The notes under the pieces are model-generated. The model searched no databases. It was not told where the DNA came from and saw nothing but the letters and a program-made list of their open reading frames with translations. 64,000 nt of DNA from Streptomyces adelaidensis (GTDB lineage Bacteria; Actinomycetota; Actinomycetes; Streptomycetales; Streptomycetaceae). Made by a program: the position numbers and the translations under genes. Below are positions 19,801 to 28,995 of the stretch, one piece after another; position 1 is the stretch's first letter, and each line of letters starts with the position of its first letter. Location of the stretch: NCBI RefSeq assembly GCF_016598475.1, contig NZ_JAEMUX010000003.1, positions 124,001 through 188,000 of the forward strand, written 5' to 3'.

Positions 19801-21633
19801 ACATGGCTGCGCGAGCGGCTTCCGGCGCATCTGGTCCCGTCCCTGTTCGTCCCGCTCGACAGGCTGCCGCTCACCCCCAACGGGAAGCTGGACCGGGCGG
19901 CGCTCCCTTCCCCCGACGCCCGCGCGCACACGCCGTCACGCGCCCCGGACACGCCGCTGGAAGCCGAACTGGCCGGGCTGTACGCCGACCTGCTCGCCGT
20001 GGAACAGGTGGGCGCCGACGACGACTTCTTCGATCTCGGGGGCGACAGCCTGCGGGCGACGCGGCTGGTCACCATGGTGCGCCGAGCCGGTCTCGGCGCC
20101 CGGGCGGAGCTGGATGTCAGGGACGTCTTCGACCACCCGACCGTCGCCGGGCTCGCCGCTCATCTGGGCGACACCGATCATTCGGGTGACACCTCCGTGG
20201 CATCGGGGCCCCGGCCCGTCCCTCGGCTTCCGACGGCCGAGGACCGGGGCGCCGAGCCGGTCCCGCTCTCCTTCGGCCAACGGCGCTTCTGGTTCCTGCA
20301 CAAGCTCGCCGGCCCCGACAGCACCTACAACGTTCCCCTGGTGCTGCGCTGGGACGGCGAGCTGGACCAGGGGGCGCTCCGTGCCGCCCTGGGCGACCTC
20401 ACGGCCCGGCACGAAACCCTGCGCACCCTTGTCCAGCAGCGGGACGGCCGGGCGGTCCAGCACATCCTGCCGGTCACGGCCGCGCGCCCGGCGTTCACGG
20501 TCGAACCCGTCGCCCCGGACCGGCTGCCGGACGCGTTGAGCGCCGCGGCCGGCCGGCCCTTCCGCCTGGAGAGCGAACTCCCCCTGCGCGCGGTCCTCTT
20601 CACCACGGAGACCTCGCGCGGGCAGACGCTTCTCCTGCTGCTCCACCACATCGCCTGCGACCGCGCCTCGCTGCCGCGACTGCTGGACGACCTCGGCACC
20701 GCGTACCGGGCCCGCGTCACCGGTCACGCCCCTGACTGGTCGCCGTTGCCCACCCAGTACGCCGACTTCACCCTGTGGCAGCGTGAACTGCTCGGCACCG
20801 ACGGCGAGCCCAGCGCCCTGCGGGCCGGTCAGCTCGCCTACTGGAACAAGGCCTTGGCCGGCCTGCCGGAACGTATCCCGCTCCCCACCGACCGTCCGGA
20901 GCGGGCGCCGTCCGGGCGCCCGGCGCACACCGCCGGCGACACGGTCGCCTTCACCGTCCCCGCGGACGTACACGGGCGGCTCCTGGAGGTGGCCGCTCAG
21001 GAGCAGGCCAGCCTCTTCCTGGTGGTGCATGCCGCACTGGCCGCGCTGCTCACCCGCCTCGGCGCGGGTACGGACATCCCGATCGGCACGGCGGTCTCCG
21101 ACCGCGCGGACGTGGAGCTTGACGGCCTCGTCGGCTTCTTCGTGAATACGCTCGCGCTGCGCACCGACACCTCGGGAGAGCCGACCTTCCGTGAGCTGCT
21201 CGGCCGGGTCGCGCGGGCCGATCTGGCGGCCTTCGCCCACCAGGACGTGCCCTTCGACCTGGTCGTGGAGGCGCAGGGGCCGCGGCGGGCGGCGAGCGGG
21301 CAGGCCGTGTTCGGCCGGGCCCTGTTCCAGGTGATGCTGGTTCTCTCCCCGTCCCTCCCCGAAAGGCTGGAGCTACCGGGCGTGTCCGCCACGGTGGACC
21401 TGGTCGGCAGGGGTTCCGCCGGGTTCGACCTGACCTTCGGCCTGTTCGAGCGGCGGGACTCCGACGGCACCTGCCGCGGACTCGACGGTGTGGTCGAATA
21501 CCGCACCGAGCTGTTCGACCGGCCCACCGTCGAGGCTCTCTGCACCCGCTTCACGCGGCTGCTGGGTACGGCCGCCGCCACCCCCGACATCCCGGTCCAC
21601 GACATCGACCTGTCAGGGCCGAAGGAACGCTGA
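16891..21633 (+). CDS. NRPS: C - A (Thr-like) - T - C
   Basis: About 1580 residues; GTG 16891 lies in a GTGA overlap with the preceding stop (ATG 16936 is an alternative). C1 (15-440) has intact HHLVVDG (146-152). A domain 470-980 ([11 protein letters not shown] near 634). Specificity residues by eye are D-F-W-N-I-C-M-V-L-K, eight of ten matching the threonine code [18 protein letters not shown] also suits Thr-type domains, so Thr or a close analogue is predicted. T domain: Ser1053 in FFDLGGDS. C2 (1090-1560) has HHIACDR (from 1252), with the motif Gly replaced by Arg but the catalytic His kept. There is no TE; the C-terminal C domain implies hand-over to another protein's carrier, most simply the T-TE of the 11978 gene. 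Confidence 0.9.
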   Translation: MRNEPEHARAADHPSMPLTTTQHGIWMAQRLAPPVRYQLASAFEIAGDLDPELYEAAFRFAVTETEPFRSRFAVTASGEPRQWAGPLPAWHIPVVDLQREPAPMAAALDWMRADIPRPLDLKNGPAFRTAFLRLAEDRVCWYLLAHHLVVDGFGLALFARRLGEIYAALERGESPKPGHQVPLDTLLDAERAYRATPDFEADREFWMAKMAGWPGAVRPGMSRPAAPGRDAPGQDAPGRTGIGRTGGAPVRVASRMPEDRVAALRARARALDVPWTAVATASAVLLDHARTGGGDEVVVGFPVAGRTSKTAGAVTGAASNVLPLRVPVDPRRPTAELIRTVDEATALALGHQRYRYEDLRRDLGFTGSAHAPYQLTANIVPFSFGRGFAGRPMTLRQLNTGAVEDLSVMIRPERGRAGLMVEVHADAGRYEPAEVAAEADRCVRLLDQLIDEPRRPVGELDLLAPEERRLLVPGVGTPVPPSPHTLPELFEYWAALTPHAPAVGHGDRRLTYAELNTRANRLARTLIRRGAGPERTVAVLLPRSVDAVIAILAVSKTGAAYLPLDTGWPPEHTERILADAQPVCVLSETDPTGAAAATTSSATGDADSADGDADLTDADRTGPLTPDHAAYVIYTSGSTGRPKGVVVPHRGPVALLRAGAAEFGFGPDDTWAMFHSCAFDFSVWEMWGALARGGRLVVVPREVSRSPGAFLDLLVRERVTVLNQTPSAFRSLDRADAELPERGRELALRWVIFCGEALAPAVVRSWYGRHQDSAPVLVNMYGITETSVLSTRLDLDHDHGTARVVPIGKAIAGTRLYALDNRLRPVPPGVAGELYVAGSGVARGYLRRSALTAQRFVANPFGPAGSRLYRSGDLVRARQDGSLEYVGRADDQVKIRGFRIEPAEVEAALLAAPGVAGGAVLASSGVPHGPARAGADGDQGADGAARLVAYVVLTREAAADDPGPALARLRTWLRERLPAHLVPSLFVPLDRLPLTPNGKLDRAALPSPDARAHTPSRAPDTPLEAELAGLYADLLAVEQVGADDDFFDLGGDSLRATRLVTMVRRAGLGARAELDVRDVFDHPTVAGLAAHLGDTDHSGDTSVASGPRPVPRLPTAEDRGAEPVPLSFGQRRFWFLHKLAGPDSTYNVPLVLRWDGELDQGALRAALGDLTARHETLRTLVQQRDGRAVQHILPVTAARPAFTVEPVAPDRLPDALSAAAGRPFRLESELPLRAVLFTTETSRGQTLLLLLHHIACDRASLPRLLDDLGTAYRARVTGHAPDWSPLPTQYADFTLWQRELLGTDGEPSALRAGQLAYWNKALAGLPERIPLPTDRPERAPSGRPAHTAGDTVAFTVPADVHGRLLEVAAQEQASLFLVVHAALAALLTRLGAGTDIPIGTAVSDRADVELDGLVGFFVNTLALRTDTSGEPTFRELLGRVARADLAAFAHQDVPFDLVVEAQGPRRAASGQAVFGRALFQVMLVLSPSLPERLELPGVSATVDLVGRGSAGFDLTFGLFERRDSDGTCRGLDGVVEYRTELFDRPTVEALCTRFTRLLGTAAATPDIPVHDIDLSGPKER

Positions 21634-21738
21634 CGGCCGCTCACCAGCCGCACGCGCGCGAACCGGCCGACTGCTCGGCTCGCCGCGCAGGGGGTCACTT
21701 GCGGTGACGTCCGGATCTTGCGGCCACGGGGCACCGGG

Positions 21739-21852
21739 CATGCCCCGGGCCGGGTCGCCGTCGACCTGGCAATGATGCTCGCCGACGGCGGCACGGCAAG
21801 CCCGGAGCTGACCCTGCCGCGTGACCGGCCCGCCGTATTCGGACCGGTCGCC
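21739..21852 (+). pseudogene. IS1380-family transposase fragment
   Basis: About 38 codons read HAPGRVAVDLAMMLADGG, then 15 less conserved residues, then FGPVA. The order and spacing match the segment of IS1380-type transposases from Streptomyces that reads roughly H-x-x-G-K/R-V-x-x-D-L-A-x-M-L-A-D-G-G ... V-x-G-P-V-A. Nothing transposase-like continues upstream or downstream in this frame, and I see no terminal inverted repeats, so only a decayed piece remains. Recognition is by eye from family memory. Confidence 0.6.
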
Positions 21853-21949
21853 CTGGGACGCCTGCGCTCATCCCGGGCCGCAGCACGACCCCGTCACCGA
21901 ACCGGTCCGCCGCGCGATCCACTCCCCGGCGGGCCGGGGCGACGTGGCT

Positions 21950-21967
21950 GTGTCAGCGGTGTGTCAG
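21950..21967 (+). promoter_or_regulatory. SARP-type direct repeat upstream of the type II thioesterase
   Basis: GTGTCAG at 21950 and again at 21961, exactly 11 bp apart, with a third GTCAG at 21973 one base out of phase. Heptamers at 11 bp pitch are the hallmark of SARP binding. The site is 57-74 bp upstream of the thioesterase start and shares the GTCAG core with the sites at 30464, 46174, 50680 and 57448. Confidence 0.6.
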
Positions 21968-22023
21968 TCCCAGTCAGGATCGTGGAGGCGACACACCGGA
22001 CGCGGGGCCTTGGGGGCAGGAAG

Positions 22024-22749
22024 ATGTGGACACAGTGCGTCGAGCCACGGCCGTTCGCGGACCGGCGGCTGATCTGTTTTCCCCATGCCGGCGGCTCGCC
22101 CTATTTCTTCCGGGGCTGGGGCAAGGCGCTCGCGGGATTCGAGGTCCACGCGGTGTGCTATCCGGGCCGTGCCGAACGCATCGCGGAGCCGCCCGCCACG
22201 GAGCTCGCCGCGATGGCGGGTGACATCGCCAGGTCGCTGCGCCCGTGGATGGACGGCCGGCCCACCGTGTTCTTCGGTCACAGCATGGGGGCGATCGTCG
22301 CGTACGAGGTGGTGGGGGCGCTGGAGGACGAGGGGGCCCGGGTGGCGCACTTCGTCGCCTCGGGCGCCCGGGCGCCGCACCTGTTGCGGCCGGATCCCGA
22401 CGCGGCCACCACCTGGGACGACGAGTCGATCGCGAAGACGCTCGTGGAACTGGGCGGCACGGATGCCGAACTGCTGCGCAACCCGGCATTCGTGGAGCTG
22501 GTCATGCCCTACATCGGCGCCGACTTCCGCATGCTGGCCTCGTACGGGCCGAGCAGGAGCACACCGCTGCGGTGCCCCGTCACGGCGCTGGTCGGGGACC
22601 GCGACCCCCGGGTCGGGGTCGAGGACGTCGCCGCGTGGCGGGACCGGACGCGGGGGCCGTTCCGGTTCCGGACGCTCCCCGGCGACCACTTCTACCTGGC
22701 CGGGGAGCCGCCCTTCGCGGTCATCGACGAGGCGTCGGCCGGGAGTTGA
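22024..22749 (+). CDS. Type II (editing) thioesterase
   Basis: A 241-residue external thioesterase of the GrsT/TEII class. ATG 22024 follows GGCAGGAAG; the frame is open further upstream but without a ribosome site. It has CFPHAGGS near the N-terminus, the nucleophile Ser87 in GHSMGA, Asp in GDRDPRV and His in PGDHFYL. Such enzymes remove stalled or wrongly primed acyl groups from carrier-protein arms. It is separated from region 1 by the IS remnant and has its own SARP-type site, so I place it in region 2. Its last 29 bp overlap convergently with the DAHP synthase gene. Confidence 0.9.
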   Translation: MWTQCVEPRPFADRRLICFPHAGGSPYFFRGWGKALAGFEVHAVCYPGRAERIAEPPATELAAMAGDIARSLRPWMDGRPTVFFGHSMGAIVAYEVVGALEDEGARVAHFVASGARAPHLLRPDPDAATTWDDESIAKTLVELGGTDAELLRNPAFVELVMPYIGADFRMLASYGPSRSTPLRCPVTALVGDRDPRVGVEDVAAWRDRTRGPFRFRTLPGDHFYLAGEPPFAVIDEASAGS

Positions 22750-24091
22750 GAGCGCCGGCCCGGTCCCGGTACATCTCGGCGAGGAGGAACGCCAGGTCCA
22801 GCGACTGGGTGTGGTTCAGGCGCGGGTCGCAGGCCGTCTCGTAGCGGCGGTGCAGGTTCTCGGGCAGCACCGCGTTGCCGCCTCCGACGCATTCGGTGAC
22901 GTCGTCGCCGGTGAGTTCGACGTGTACGCCGCCCGGATGGGTGCCCAGCTCCCGGTGGATCTCCACGAAGCCGCGGACCTCGTCGAGGATCGTGTCGAAG
23001 CTGCGGGTCTTGTGGCCGCTGGGCGCCGTGATGGTGTTGCCGTGCATCGGGTCGCTGACCCAGCAGACCAGGGCGCCCTCGGCGGTGACCTTCTCGATCA
23101 GGTCGGGCAGCACGTCACGGACACGGTCGGCGCCGGCCCGGACCACGAAGGTCAGCCGGCCGGGTTCGCGCCGGGGATCGAGCCGGTCGATGAGGCCGAG
23201 CACGGTGTCGGGGGTGGTGGTCGGGCCGAGCTTGACGGCGATGGGGTTGTGCACGCGGGAGAAGTACTCGACATGGGCGCCGTCGAGGTCGCGGGTCCGC
23301 TCGCCGATCCACAACAGGTGGCCGCTGGTGGCGTAGGTGCGGTCGGTGTCCGGCTCGACGCGGGTCAGGGCCGCTTCGTAGTCGAGCAGCAGGCCCTCGT
23401 GGCCGACGAAGAACTCGGCCGTGCCCAGTTCGCCGGTGTCCACGCCGCACGCGTGCATGAAGGCGAGGCTGCGGTCGATCTCGTCCGCGAGCTGCTCGTA
23501 GCGCTCGCCGGCCCGCGAGTCCGCGACGAAGCCCTGGTTCCAGGCGTGCACCTGCCGCAGGTCGGCGAAACCGCCGGTGGTGAGGGCCCGTACCAGGTTG
23601 AGGGTCATGGCGGAGCTCTCGTACATCCGCCGCATGCGCCACGGGTCGGGGCGCCGCGCCTCGGCCGTGAACTCCAGACCGTTGACGGCATCGCCCCGGT
23701 AGCTGGGCAGTTCGGTCCCGTCCCGTCTCTCGACCGGTGACGAGCGGGGCTTGGCGTACTGGCCGGCCATCCGGCCGATCTTGACGACGGGCAGGGCGGT
23801 GGCGTGCGTGAGCACGACGGCCATCTGGAGCAGGGTCTGGAGCTTGCCGCGTATCTCGTCGGCGGTGACCCGCTCGAAGGTCTCGGCACAGTCACCGCCC
23901 TGGAGGAGGACCGCCTCCCCACGGGCGACCGCCGCCATGCGGCGGCGCAGCAGGTCGCACTCGGCGGCGAAGACCAGCGGGGGCGCGGTGATCAGCCACC
24001 CGGTCGCGGCGCGCAGTTCCGCCTGGTCCGGCCACTGCGGCTGCTGGGCCGCGGGGAAAGCCCGCCAGGATTCCGTGGGTGAATTCATCAT
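22721..24091 (-). CDS. Class II DAHP synthase (shikimate pathway entry)
   Basis: A 456-residue class II (plant/PhzC-type) 3-deoxy-D-arabino-heptulosonate-7-phosphate synthase, condensing PEP and erythrose 4-phosphate. Class markers include GGDCAE (65-70, metal-binding Cys68), KPRSSP, GHLLWIGERTR, and SDPMHGNT near the C-terminus. Two adjacent ATGs (24091, 24088) follow GAAGGGAA. Divergent from trpE, it would raise chorismate flux for the anthranilate/tryptophan genes beside it. A cluster-borne copy commonly serves specialised metabolism in addition to the housekeeping enzyme. Confidence 0.9.
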   Translation of the reverse strand: MMNSPTESWRAFPAAQQPQWPDQAELRAATGWLITAPPLVFAAECDLLRRRMAAVARGEAVLLQGGDCAETFERVTADEIRGKLQTLLQMAVVLTHATALPVVKIGRMAGQYAKPRSSPVERRDGTELPSYRGDAVNGLEFTAEARRPDPWRMRRMYESSAMTLNLVRALTTGGFADLRQVHAWNQGFVADSRAGERYEQLADEIDRSLAFMHACGVDTGELGTAEFFVGHEGLLLDYEAALTRVEPDTDRTYATSGHLLWIGERTRDLDGAHVEYFSRVHNPIAVKLGPTTTPDTVLGLIDRLDPRREPGRLTFVVRAGADRVRDVLPDLIEKVTAEGALVCWVSDPMHGNTITAPSGHKTRSFDTILDEVRGFVEIHRELGTHPGGVHVELTGDDVTECVGGGNAVLPENLHRRYETACDPRLNHTQSLDLAFLLAEMYRDRAGALNSRPTPRR

Positions 24092-24122
24092 TCCCGGTTC
24101 CCTTCGCTGTTCCTGATCGCCG

Positions 24123-24150
24123 AGTGCAAACACGGATCAGCTCAGTGCAA
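24123..24150. repeat. AGTGCAA direct repeat in the DAHP synthase/trpE divergent region
   Basis: AGTGCAA occurs at 24123-24129 and 24144-24150, 21 bp apart (two helical turns on one face), just upstream of the DAHP synthase start. It differs from the SARP heptamers and the TGGTCTGG motif, so it may be a site for another regulator. Function unknown. Confidence 0.35.
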
Positions 24151-24180
24151 CCGGCGTACGGGGTCAAGAGATTGGCCAAG

Positions 24181-24212
24181 TGGTCCGCATGAACGGAGAT
24201 TGATTGGTCTGG
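24181..24212 (+). promoter_or_regulatory. Putative MocR operator upstream of trpE (TGGTCC-N18-TGGTCTGG)
   Basis: TGGTCC at 24181-24186 and TGGTCTGG at 24205-24212, half-sites 24 bp apart. The same arrangement with the same N18 spacer occurs at 27810-27841 between the MocR regulator and trpD. The site lies 57-88 bp upstream of the trpE ATG and also upstream of the divergent DAHP synthase. Confidence 0.55.
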
Positions 24213-24268
24213 CACGGCCGTCACGCCCGCTGTTTTGCTGATCGCATTGTTTTCGACGGGAGTTCACC

Positions 24269-25801
24269 ATGCGAGAAGCGGAACGGATCGCGGTGCGGGT
24301 CACCGCGACCCGATTGCCCCACCACGATTCCCTTGATGTGTACGAGCGGCTGTGCGCCGCTCGCGGGGAGGAGGACGTCTTCCTCTTCGAGAGCGCTGAC
24401 GGCGCCGAGCCCGACCGCCGGTGGGCCGTCGTCGGGTTCGGGCGCCTTGCGGAGATCCGGGTGTTCGACGGTTACGCCGAGATCGAGGGCGCCCCCGGCG
24501 TGCTGGAAGCCCTCGCGACGGCCGCCGAGGAGGCGGGCCTGCAACGCGGGCCGACGACGCCGGGCGGGGCGGCGCACCGGTTGAGCCTGCCCGGTGACGA
24601 CGGCGCGGTGTGGGAGCTGCTGGCGCGGGCACAGGGGCTGTTCGACGTCGACACGGACGTCCCCGTCACGTCGTACGCCTTCGGGTTCCTGACCTCGTTC
24701 GCGTACGAGTCCGTCTGGCACATGGAGACACTGCCCGCCCGCACCAAGGCCCCGAACGGGCCCGACATCACGCTCACGCTCTTCCGGGACACCGTCTGGT
24801 ACGACCTGACGACGGGTGAGGTGCGGCTGCTGTGCGCCGAGAGCGCCGCGTTCTGGGAGCGGACGGCGGCGGCCGGCACCGCGGACGCGGTGCCGGCGAT
24901 GGCCCGCGAGGCTGCCCGGGAGCGGACCGGCGGGCGTCCGGCCGCCGTTCCCGACGCACCGGTCCCGCTGTCGGTGAGCGACAGCGTCAGCCGCGAGACG
25001 TTCCTCGAGTGGGCCGACATCTGTCTGGAACACATCAGGGTCGGTGACATCTACCAGATCCAGATCGGCCACCGCATCGATGTGACGACGACGCTGACGC
25101 CCATCGACGTGTACCGGCGGCTGCGCGCCCGCAACCCCTCCCCGTACATGTACCTGATGCCCCGGGCGGGCAGCACGCTGATCGGCGCCAGCCCGGAGTT
25201 GTTCTTCCGGATCGAGGGCGACGAGATCCTGATGCGCCCGATCGCGGGGACCGCGCGGCGCGGCGCGGACGAGGAGGAGAACCAGCGGCGCGTGAAGGAG
25301 ATGCGCGAGAGCACCAAGGAGCAGGCCGAGCACATCATGCTCGTCGACCTGTGCCGCAACGACATCGGCCGGGTGAGCCGGCCCAGCACCCAGCCGGTGG
25401 ACCGGCTGATGGCGGTGGAGAGCTACTCCCACGTCTTCCACCTGGTCTCGACGGTGTCCGGCCGGCTGGAGGAGGGCGTCGACACCTGGCAGGCGGTGCG
25501 CGCGACGTTCCCGGCGGGGACGATGACGGGTGCGCCGAAGGTGCGGGCCATGGAGATCATCGACGGCCTGGAGCGGGAGCGGCGCGGCAGCTACGCGGGG
25601 GCGGTCGGGCTGGCCGACGTGCGCGGGTGGAGCGAGTTCGCGCTGTGCATCCGCACGGTCGAGTACGACGGGACGACGTACTCGACGCAGAGCTCGGCGG
25701 GCATGGTGGCCCAGTCGGAGCCGGAGGCGGAGTGGCGGGAGACGCTGGCGAAGATGGGGGCCGCCCACTGGGCGCTGACCGGTGAGGAGTTGCTGCCGTG
25801 A
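24269..25801 (+). CDS. trpE: Anthranilate synthase component I
   Basis: A 510-residue TrpE converting chorismate, with ammonia from TrpG, to anthranilate. ATG 24269 follows GGGAG. The C-terminal chorismate-binding domain is complete: GDIYQIQIG, NPSPYMYLM, GASPEL, PIAGTARRG, AEHIMLVDLCRND, TMTGAPKVRAM. The N-terminal Trp-feedback element, usually LLES-x10-S, reads LFES-x10-A: a Leu-to-Phe change and loss of the distal Ser. This suggests weaker inhibition by tryptophan, useful for a pathway-dedicated enzyme (inference). TrpG follows with a GTGA overlap. Confidence 0.92.
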   Translation: MREAERIAVRVTATRLPHHDSLDVYERLCAARGEEDVFLFESADGAEPDRRWAVVGFGRLAEIRVFDGYAEIEGAPGVLEALATAAEEAGLQRGPTTPGGAAHRLSLPGDDGAVWELLARAQGLFDVDTDVPVTSYAFGFLTSFAYESVWHMETLPARTKAPNGPDITLTLFRDTVWYDLTTGEVRLLCAESAAFWERTAAAGTADAVPAMAREAARERTGGRPAAVPDAPVPLSVSDSVSRETFLEWADICLEHIRVGDIYQIQIGHRIDVTTTLTPIDVYRRLRARNPSPYMYLMPRAGSTLIGASPELFFRIEGDEILMRPIAGTARRGADEEENQRRVKEMRESTKEQAEHIMLVDLCRNDIGRVSRPSTQPVDRLMAVESYSHVFHLVSTVSGRLEEGVDTWQAVRATFPAGTMTGAPKVRAMEIIDGLERERRGSYAGAVGLADVRGWSEFALCIRTVEYDGTTYSTQSSAGMVAQSEPEAEWRETLAKMGAAHWALTGEELLP

Positions 25802-26421
25802 ACGGGACGAGGGTTCTGCTGATCGACGCGTACGACAGCTTCGTCCACATCATCGACCAGTACCTCCGCACGCTGGGCGCCCGGACCGAGGTGGTGCGGT
25901 CGCTGACCCGCTCCCCGGAGGAGCTGGTCGCCTCCCGGCCCGACGCGGTGGTCCTCGGGCCCGGGCCCGGGCACCCCGCCGAGTCCGGCCATGTCGAGCT
26001 GGTGCACCGGTTCGCCGGGCGGGTGCCGCTGCTCGGGGTGTGCCTGGGCCACCAGGCGATCGCGCTCGCCCACGGCGGGCGGATCGAGGTGGCCGACCAG
26101 GTGATGCACGGGCGGACCAGCACGGTGCGGCACGACGGGGCGGGGGTGTTCGCGGGGCTGGGCCACACGCTGGAGGCCACCCGGTACCACTCGCTGGTGG
26201 TCGCCGAGCCGCTGCCGTCCGACCTGGTGACCACGGCCGTCGCCGTCGATCACGGCTATGTGATGGGCCTGCGGCACCGCACGCTGCCCATCGAGGGCGT
26301 GCAGTTCCACCCCGAGAGCATCATGACGACCGGTGGGCTGACCATGATGGAGAACTTCCTGGCGACGGCCCGTGGTACGGGGGCGACGGCGGCCCTCAGC
26401 GGAGGCGGCGCGCCTCGCTGA
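25798..26421 (+). CDS. trpG: Anthranilate synthase component II (glutamine amidotransferase)
   Basis: A 207-residue class I glutamine amidotransferase subunit that supplies ammonia to TrpE. The catalytic triad is visible: Cys82 in GVCLGHQ, and His171/Glu173 in FHPES. LGPGPGHP forms the oxyanion region. GTG start overlaps the trpE stop. The last 26 bp overlap the convergent MocR gene. Confidence 0.92.
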   Translation: MNGTRVLLIDAYDSFVHIIDQYLRTLGARTEVVRSLTRSPEELVASRPDAVVLGPGPGHPAESGHVELVHRFAGRVPLLGVCLGHQAIALAHGGRIEVADQVMHGRTSTVRHDGAGVFAGLGHTLEATRYHSLVVAEPLPSDLVTTAVAVDHGYVMGLRHRTLPIEGVQFHPESIMTTGGLTMMENFLATARGTGATAALSGGGAPR

Positions 26422-27790
26422 TGGCCCGAACGGCCTCCGCCACCCCGGAGCGCGGCAGGTGCGCGTGGCCCACCACCAGGGCGGGCGCGTCCCACCGGGG
26501 GCGGACGTGGAAGGCGCCGCCGCCGCGCACCACGACCGAGCGGCGTGGCGCCGCGGCCACGAGCGCCGCCTCGTCGGTGTGGCGAGGCAACGTGACGTAG
26601 GCGTGCAGGCCCGCCGCCCGGCCGATGACCGAGGCGCCCGGCAGGAACCGGCGTACCGCTTCCTCCAGGGCGTCGCGGCGGTCACGGCAGCGGGCGTTGA
26701 GGCGGCGCAGGTGGCGGTCGAACAGTCCGCTGCGCAGCAGTTCGGCGAAGGCCAGCTGGGTGAGGCTCTCGGTGCCCAGGTCGTGGCGGGCGCGGGCGCG
26801 CAGCAGCCGGGCGAGCAGGTCCGGGGGCGCGGCCAGCCAGCCCAGGCGCAGACCGGGGGCGAGCGTCTTGCTGGCCGTGCCCGCGTACACGACGTGGTCG
26901 GGGGCCAGGCGCTGGAGGGCGAGGGGGCGCGGGCCGCGCTCGTACCACAGGCCGCCGTCGTAGTCGTCCTCGATGATCCGGCCGTCGACGTCGCGTGCCC
27001 AGCGGACGAGCGCCTCGCGGCGGCGCGCGGAGAGGGCGGCGCCGGTGGGGAACTGGTGGGCGGGGGTGGCCAGGACCGCGCGCACCCCGGTCGCGGCGAG
27101 CGCGTCGACATCGATGCCCTCCGCGTCGACCGGGACGGGGACGGGGCGCAGTCCGCTCTCCTGGAGGAACTGCCGCTGCCCCGGGTGGCCCGGGTCCTCG
27201 ATGCCGATGGCGTCGATGCCGTCCTGGCGCAGCACGGTGCACAGCAGGCCGAGCGCCTGCGCGAACCCCGCGACGACCATGACCTGGTCGGCGCTCGCGC
27301 GCACGCCGCGTACCCGGCCGAGGTAGCGGGCGAGTTCGACGCGCAGGCCCGGTTCGCCGGCGAGCGGCGGGTAGTCGTGGTCGGCGGGCGCCGCGGACTG
27401 CAGGACACGCTGGTAGCAGCCGAGCCACTCGCGGCGCGGGAAGGCGGGCAGGTTGCGGCCGCCGGTGCGCAGGTCCCAGCGGACGGCGGGCACATGGCCC
27501 TCCTCCAGCAGCGTCGGTACGACGGGCGGCGCGGCGTCGATGTGGGCGACGACGCGGGTGCCGGCGCCCTGCGTGGCCTCCAGGTACCCCTCGGCGACGA
27601 GCTGGCCGTACGCCTCCACGACGACGCTGCGCGAGACGTCCAGGTCGTGGGCGAGCCTGCGGCTGGACGGCAGGCGGGTGCCGGGATGGAGAATTCCCTC
27701 GGAAATCTCTCTCTTGATGAAGCTCTGGATCTGGGCGGTCAGAGATTTCTCGGAATCCCTGACGACCTCGACAGCCATGTGCAGGGCCAT
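26396..27790 (-). CDS. MocR/PdxR-type GntR regulator (wHTH + PLP aminotransferase-like domain)
   Basis: A 464-residue MocR-family regulator. I start at ATG 27790, preceded by GGGGGAAGGG. The N-terminal winged helix (about 5-75: [32 protein letters not shown]) is followed by a fold type I aminotransferase-like domain with the PLP lysine in [11 protein letters not shown] and the RxGW context. MocR proteins sense PLP or amino-acid/imine ligands and typically bind paired repeats near their own promoter. It sits between trpE-trpG and trpD. The TGGwCC-N18-TGGTCTGG motif in its own divergent promoter and in front of trpE makes it the likely regulator of the tryptophan-precursor genes. Confidence 0.88.
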   Translation of the reverse strand: MALHMAVEVVRDSEKSLTAQIQSFIKREISEGILHPGTRLPSSRRLAHDLDVSRSVVVEAYGQLVAEGYLEATQGAGTRVVAHIDAAPPVVPTLLEEGHVPAVRWDLRTGGRNLPAFPRREWLGCYQRVLQSAAPADHDYPPLAGEPGLRVELARYLGRVRGVRASADQVMVVAGFAQALGLLCTVLRQDGIDAIGIEDPGHPGQRQFLQESGLRPVPVPVDAEGIDVDALAATGVRAVLATPAHQFPTGAALSARRREALVRWARDVDGRIIEDDYDGGLWYERGPRPLALQRLAPDHVVYAGTASKTLAPGLRLGWLAAPPDLLARLLRARARHDLGTESLTQLAFAELLRSGLFDRHLRRLNARCRDRRDALEEAVRRFLPGASVIGRAAGLHAYVTLPRHTDEAALVAAAPRRSVVVRGGGAFHVRPRWDAPALVVGHAHLPRSGVAEAVRAISEARRLR

Positions 27791-27809
27791 GGACCCTTCC
27801 CCCTTCGAT

Positions 27810-27841
27810 TGGACCGTATATCTCAACGGGCAGTGGTCTGG
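27810..27841 (+). promoter_or_regulatory. Putative MocR operator between the regulator and trpD (TGGACC-N18-TGGTCTGG)
   Basis: TGGACC at 27810-27815 and TGGTCTGG at 27834-27841 in the 119 bp divergent region. A further TGGACC lies at 27790-27795, over the regulator's start codon. Spacing is identical to the trpE-side site at 24181, and the placement suits autoregulation plus trpD control. Confidence 0.55.
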
Positions 27842-27909
27842 TGGGTGCTCGGGCTCACTCGGAGACTGGACGGAGAAATTTCCTCAGGTGCCGTCCAAGG
27901 AGAATTCCC

Positions 27910-28995
27910 GTGACCGCCGAATCGCAGGTTCCCCCCAGCTGGCCGGAATTGCTGAACGCGCTGCTGGAGCGCAGAAGTCTGTCCGCCGACGAAACCGACT
28001 GGGCGATGGACCAGGTGATGTCGGGCACCGCCGGGCCCGTGCGGCTGGCCGGGCTGCTGGTGGCGCTGCGCGCCAAGGGCGAGACGGTCGAGGAGATCGA
28101 GGGCCTGGTACGGGCCATGGGACGGCATGCCGTACCGCTCGTCGTGCCCGGGCCGGCGCTGGACATCGTGGGGACCGGCGGGGACGGTTCGAACAGCGTC
28201 AACATCTCGACGATGTCGGCCGTCGTGGCGGCCGGGGCCGGGGCCCGGGTGGTGAAGCACGGCAACCGGTCGGCGTCGTCGGCGTGCGGATCGGCCGACG
28301 TGCTGGAGGAGTTGGGCGTGGCGCTGAGTCTCCCGCCGGCCGATGTCGCGGAGGTGGCGGAGGAGACGGGCATCACGTTCTGTTTCGCGCCGGAGTTCCA
28401 CCCGGCCATGCGGCACGCGGCCGGGCCGCGCCGGGAGCTCGGTGTGCGCACGGTCTTCAACGCCCTGGGGCCGCTGGTCAACCCGGCTGCCCCGGCGGCC
28501 CTCGCACTGGGCGTGGCGGACGCGCGGCTGGCGCCCCTGCTGGCGGGTGTGCTGGCGCGGCGGGGAGTCTCGGCGTTGGTGTTCCGGGGCGACGACGGGA
28601 TGGACGAGCTGACAGTCACCACGACCTCCACGGTCTGGTCGGTGGGCGGTTCGGCGGTGCGTACCGAGGTGTTCGATCCGCGGGACCTCGGCATGGCGCT
28701 CGCGCGCCCGGACGCCCTGCGGGGCGGGGACCGGGCCCACAACGCCCGGGTGGCCCGGGAGGTGTTCGCCGGTGCGCGCGGCCCGGTCCGGGACGCGGTC
28801 CTGCTGTCCGCCGCGGCGGGCCTGGCGGCGCTCGACCGGCCGGGCGGGTCTGGCCCCGGCTCGTGCTCCGTCGCGGAGCGGTTGGCGGCTGGTGTCGAAC
28901 GGGCCGCCGAATCCATCGACTCGGGCGCGGCGGCGGCGGTCCTGGAACGGTGGGCCGCCGTCACGACGAAACGGTCGGAGGCGGTGACGGGCTGA
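27910..28995 (+). CDS. trpD: Anthranilate phosphoribosyltransferase
   Basis: A 361-residue TrpD transferring the phosphoribosyl group of PRPP to anthranilate. GTG 27910 follows AAGGAG. Markers are the glycine-rich [14 protein letters not shown] loop (88-101), [21 protein letters not shown] and the [10 protein letters not shown] segment. It fits with trpE, trpG and trpC here, but trpF, trpB and trpA are not in the window and must come from primary metabolism. Confidence 0.92.
   Translation: MTAESQVPPSWPELLNALLERRSLSADETDWAMDQVMSGTAGPVRLAGLLVALRAKGETVEEIEGLVRAMGRHAVPLVVPGPALDIVGTGGDGSNSVNISTMSAVVAAGAGARVVKHGNRSASSACGSADVLEELGVALSLPPADVAEVAEETGITFCFAPEFHPAMRHAAGPRRELGVRTVFNALGPLVNPAAPAALALGVADARLAPLLAGVLARRGVSALVFRGDDGMDELTVTTTSTVWSVGGSAVRTEVFDPRDLGMALARPDALRGGDRAHNARVAREVFAGARGPVRDAVLLSAAAGLAALDRPGGSGPGSCSVAERLAAGVERAAESIDSGAAAAVLERWAAVTTKRSEAVTG

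Larger units (their letters stand above)
21634..22023. other. 390 bp gap between the two clusters
   Basis: This gap separates the stop of the last region 1 synthetase from the type II thioesterase. It contains an IS1380-type transposase remnant (21739-21852) and a SARP-type direct repeat (21950-21967). I see no intact gene and no convincing hairpin terminator. It is the most natural boundary between the two clusters. Confidence 0.6.

Noticed and set aside
24092..24268. Tryptophan attenuator/leader peptide before trpE
   Set aside because: No short frame with clustered Trp codons on either strand and no terminator-type hairpin; control by the MocR-type motif is better supported.
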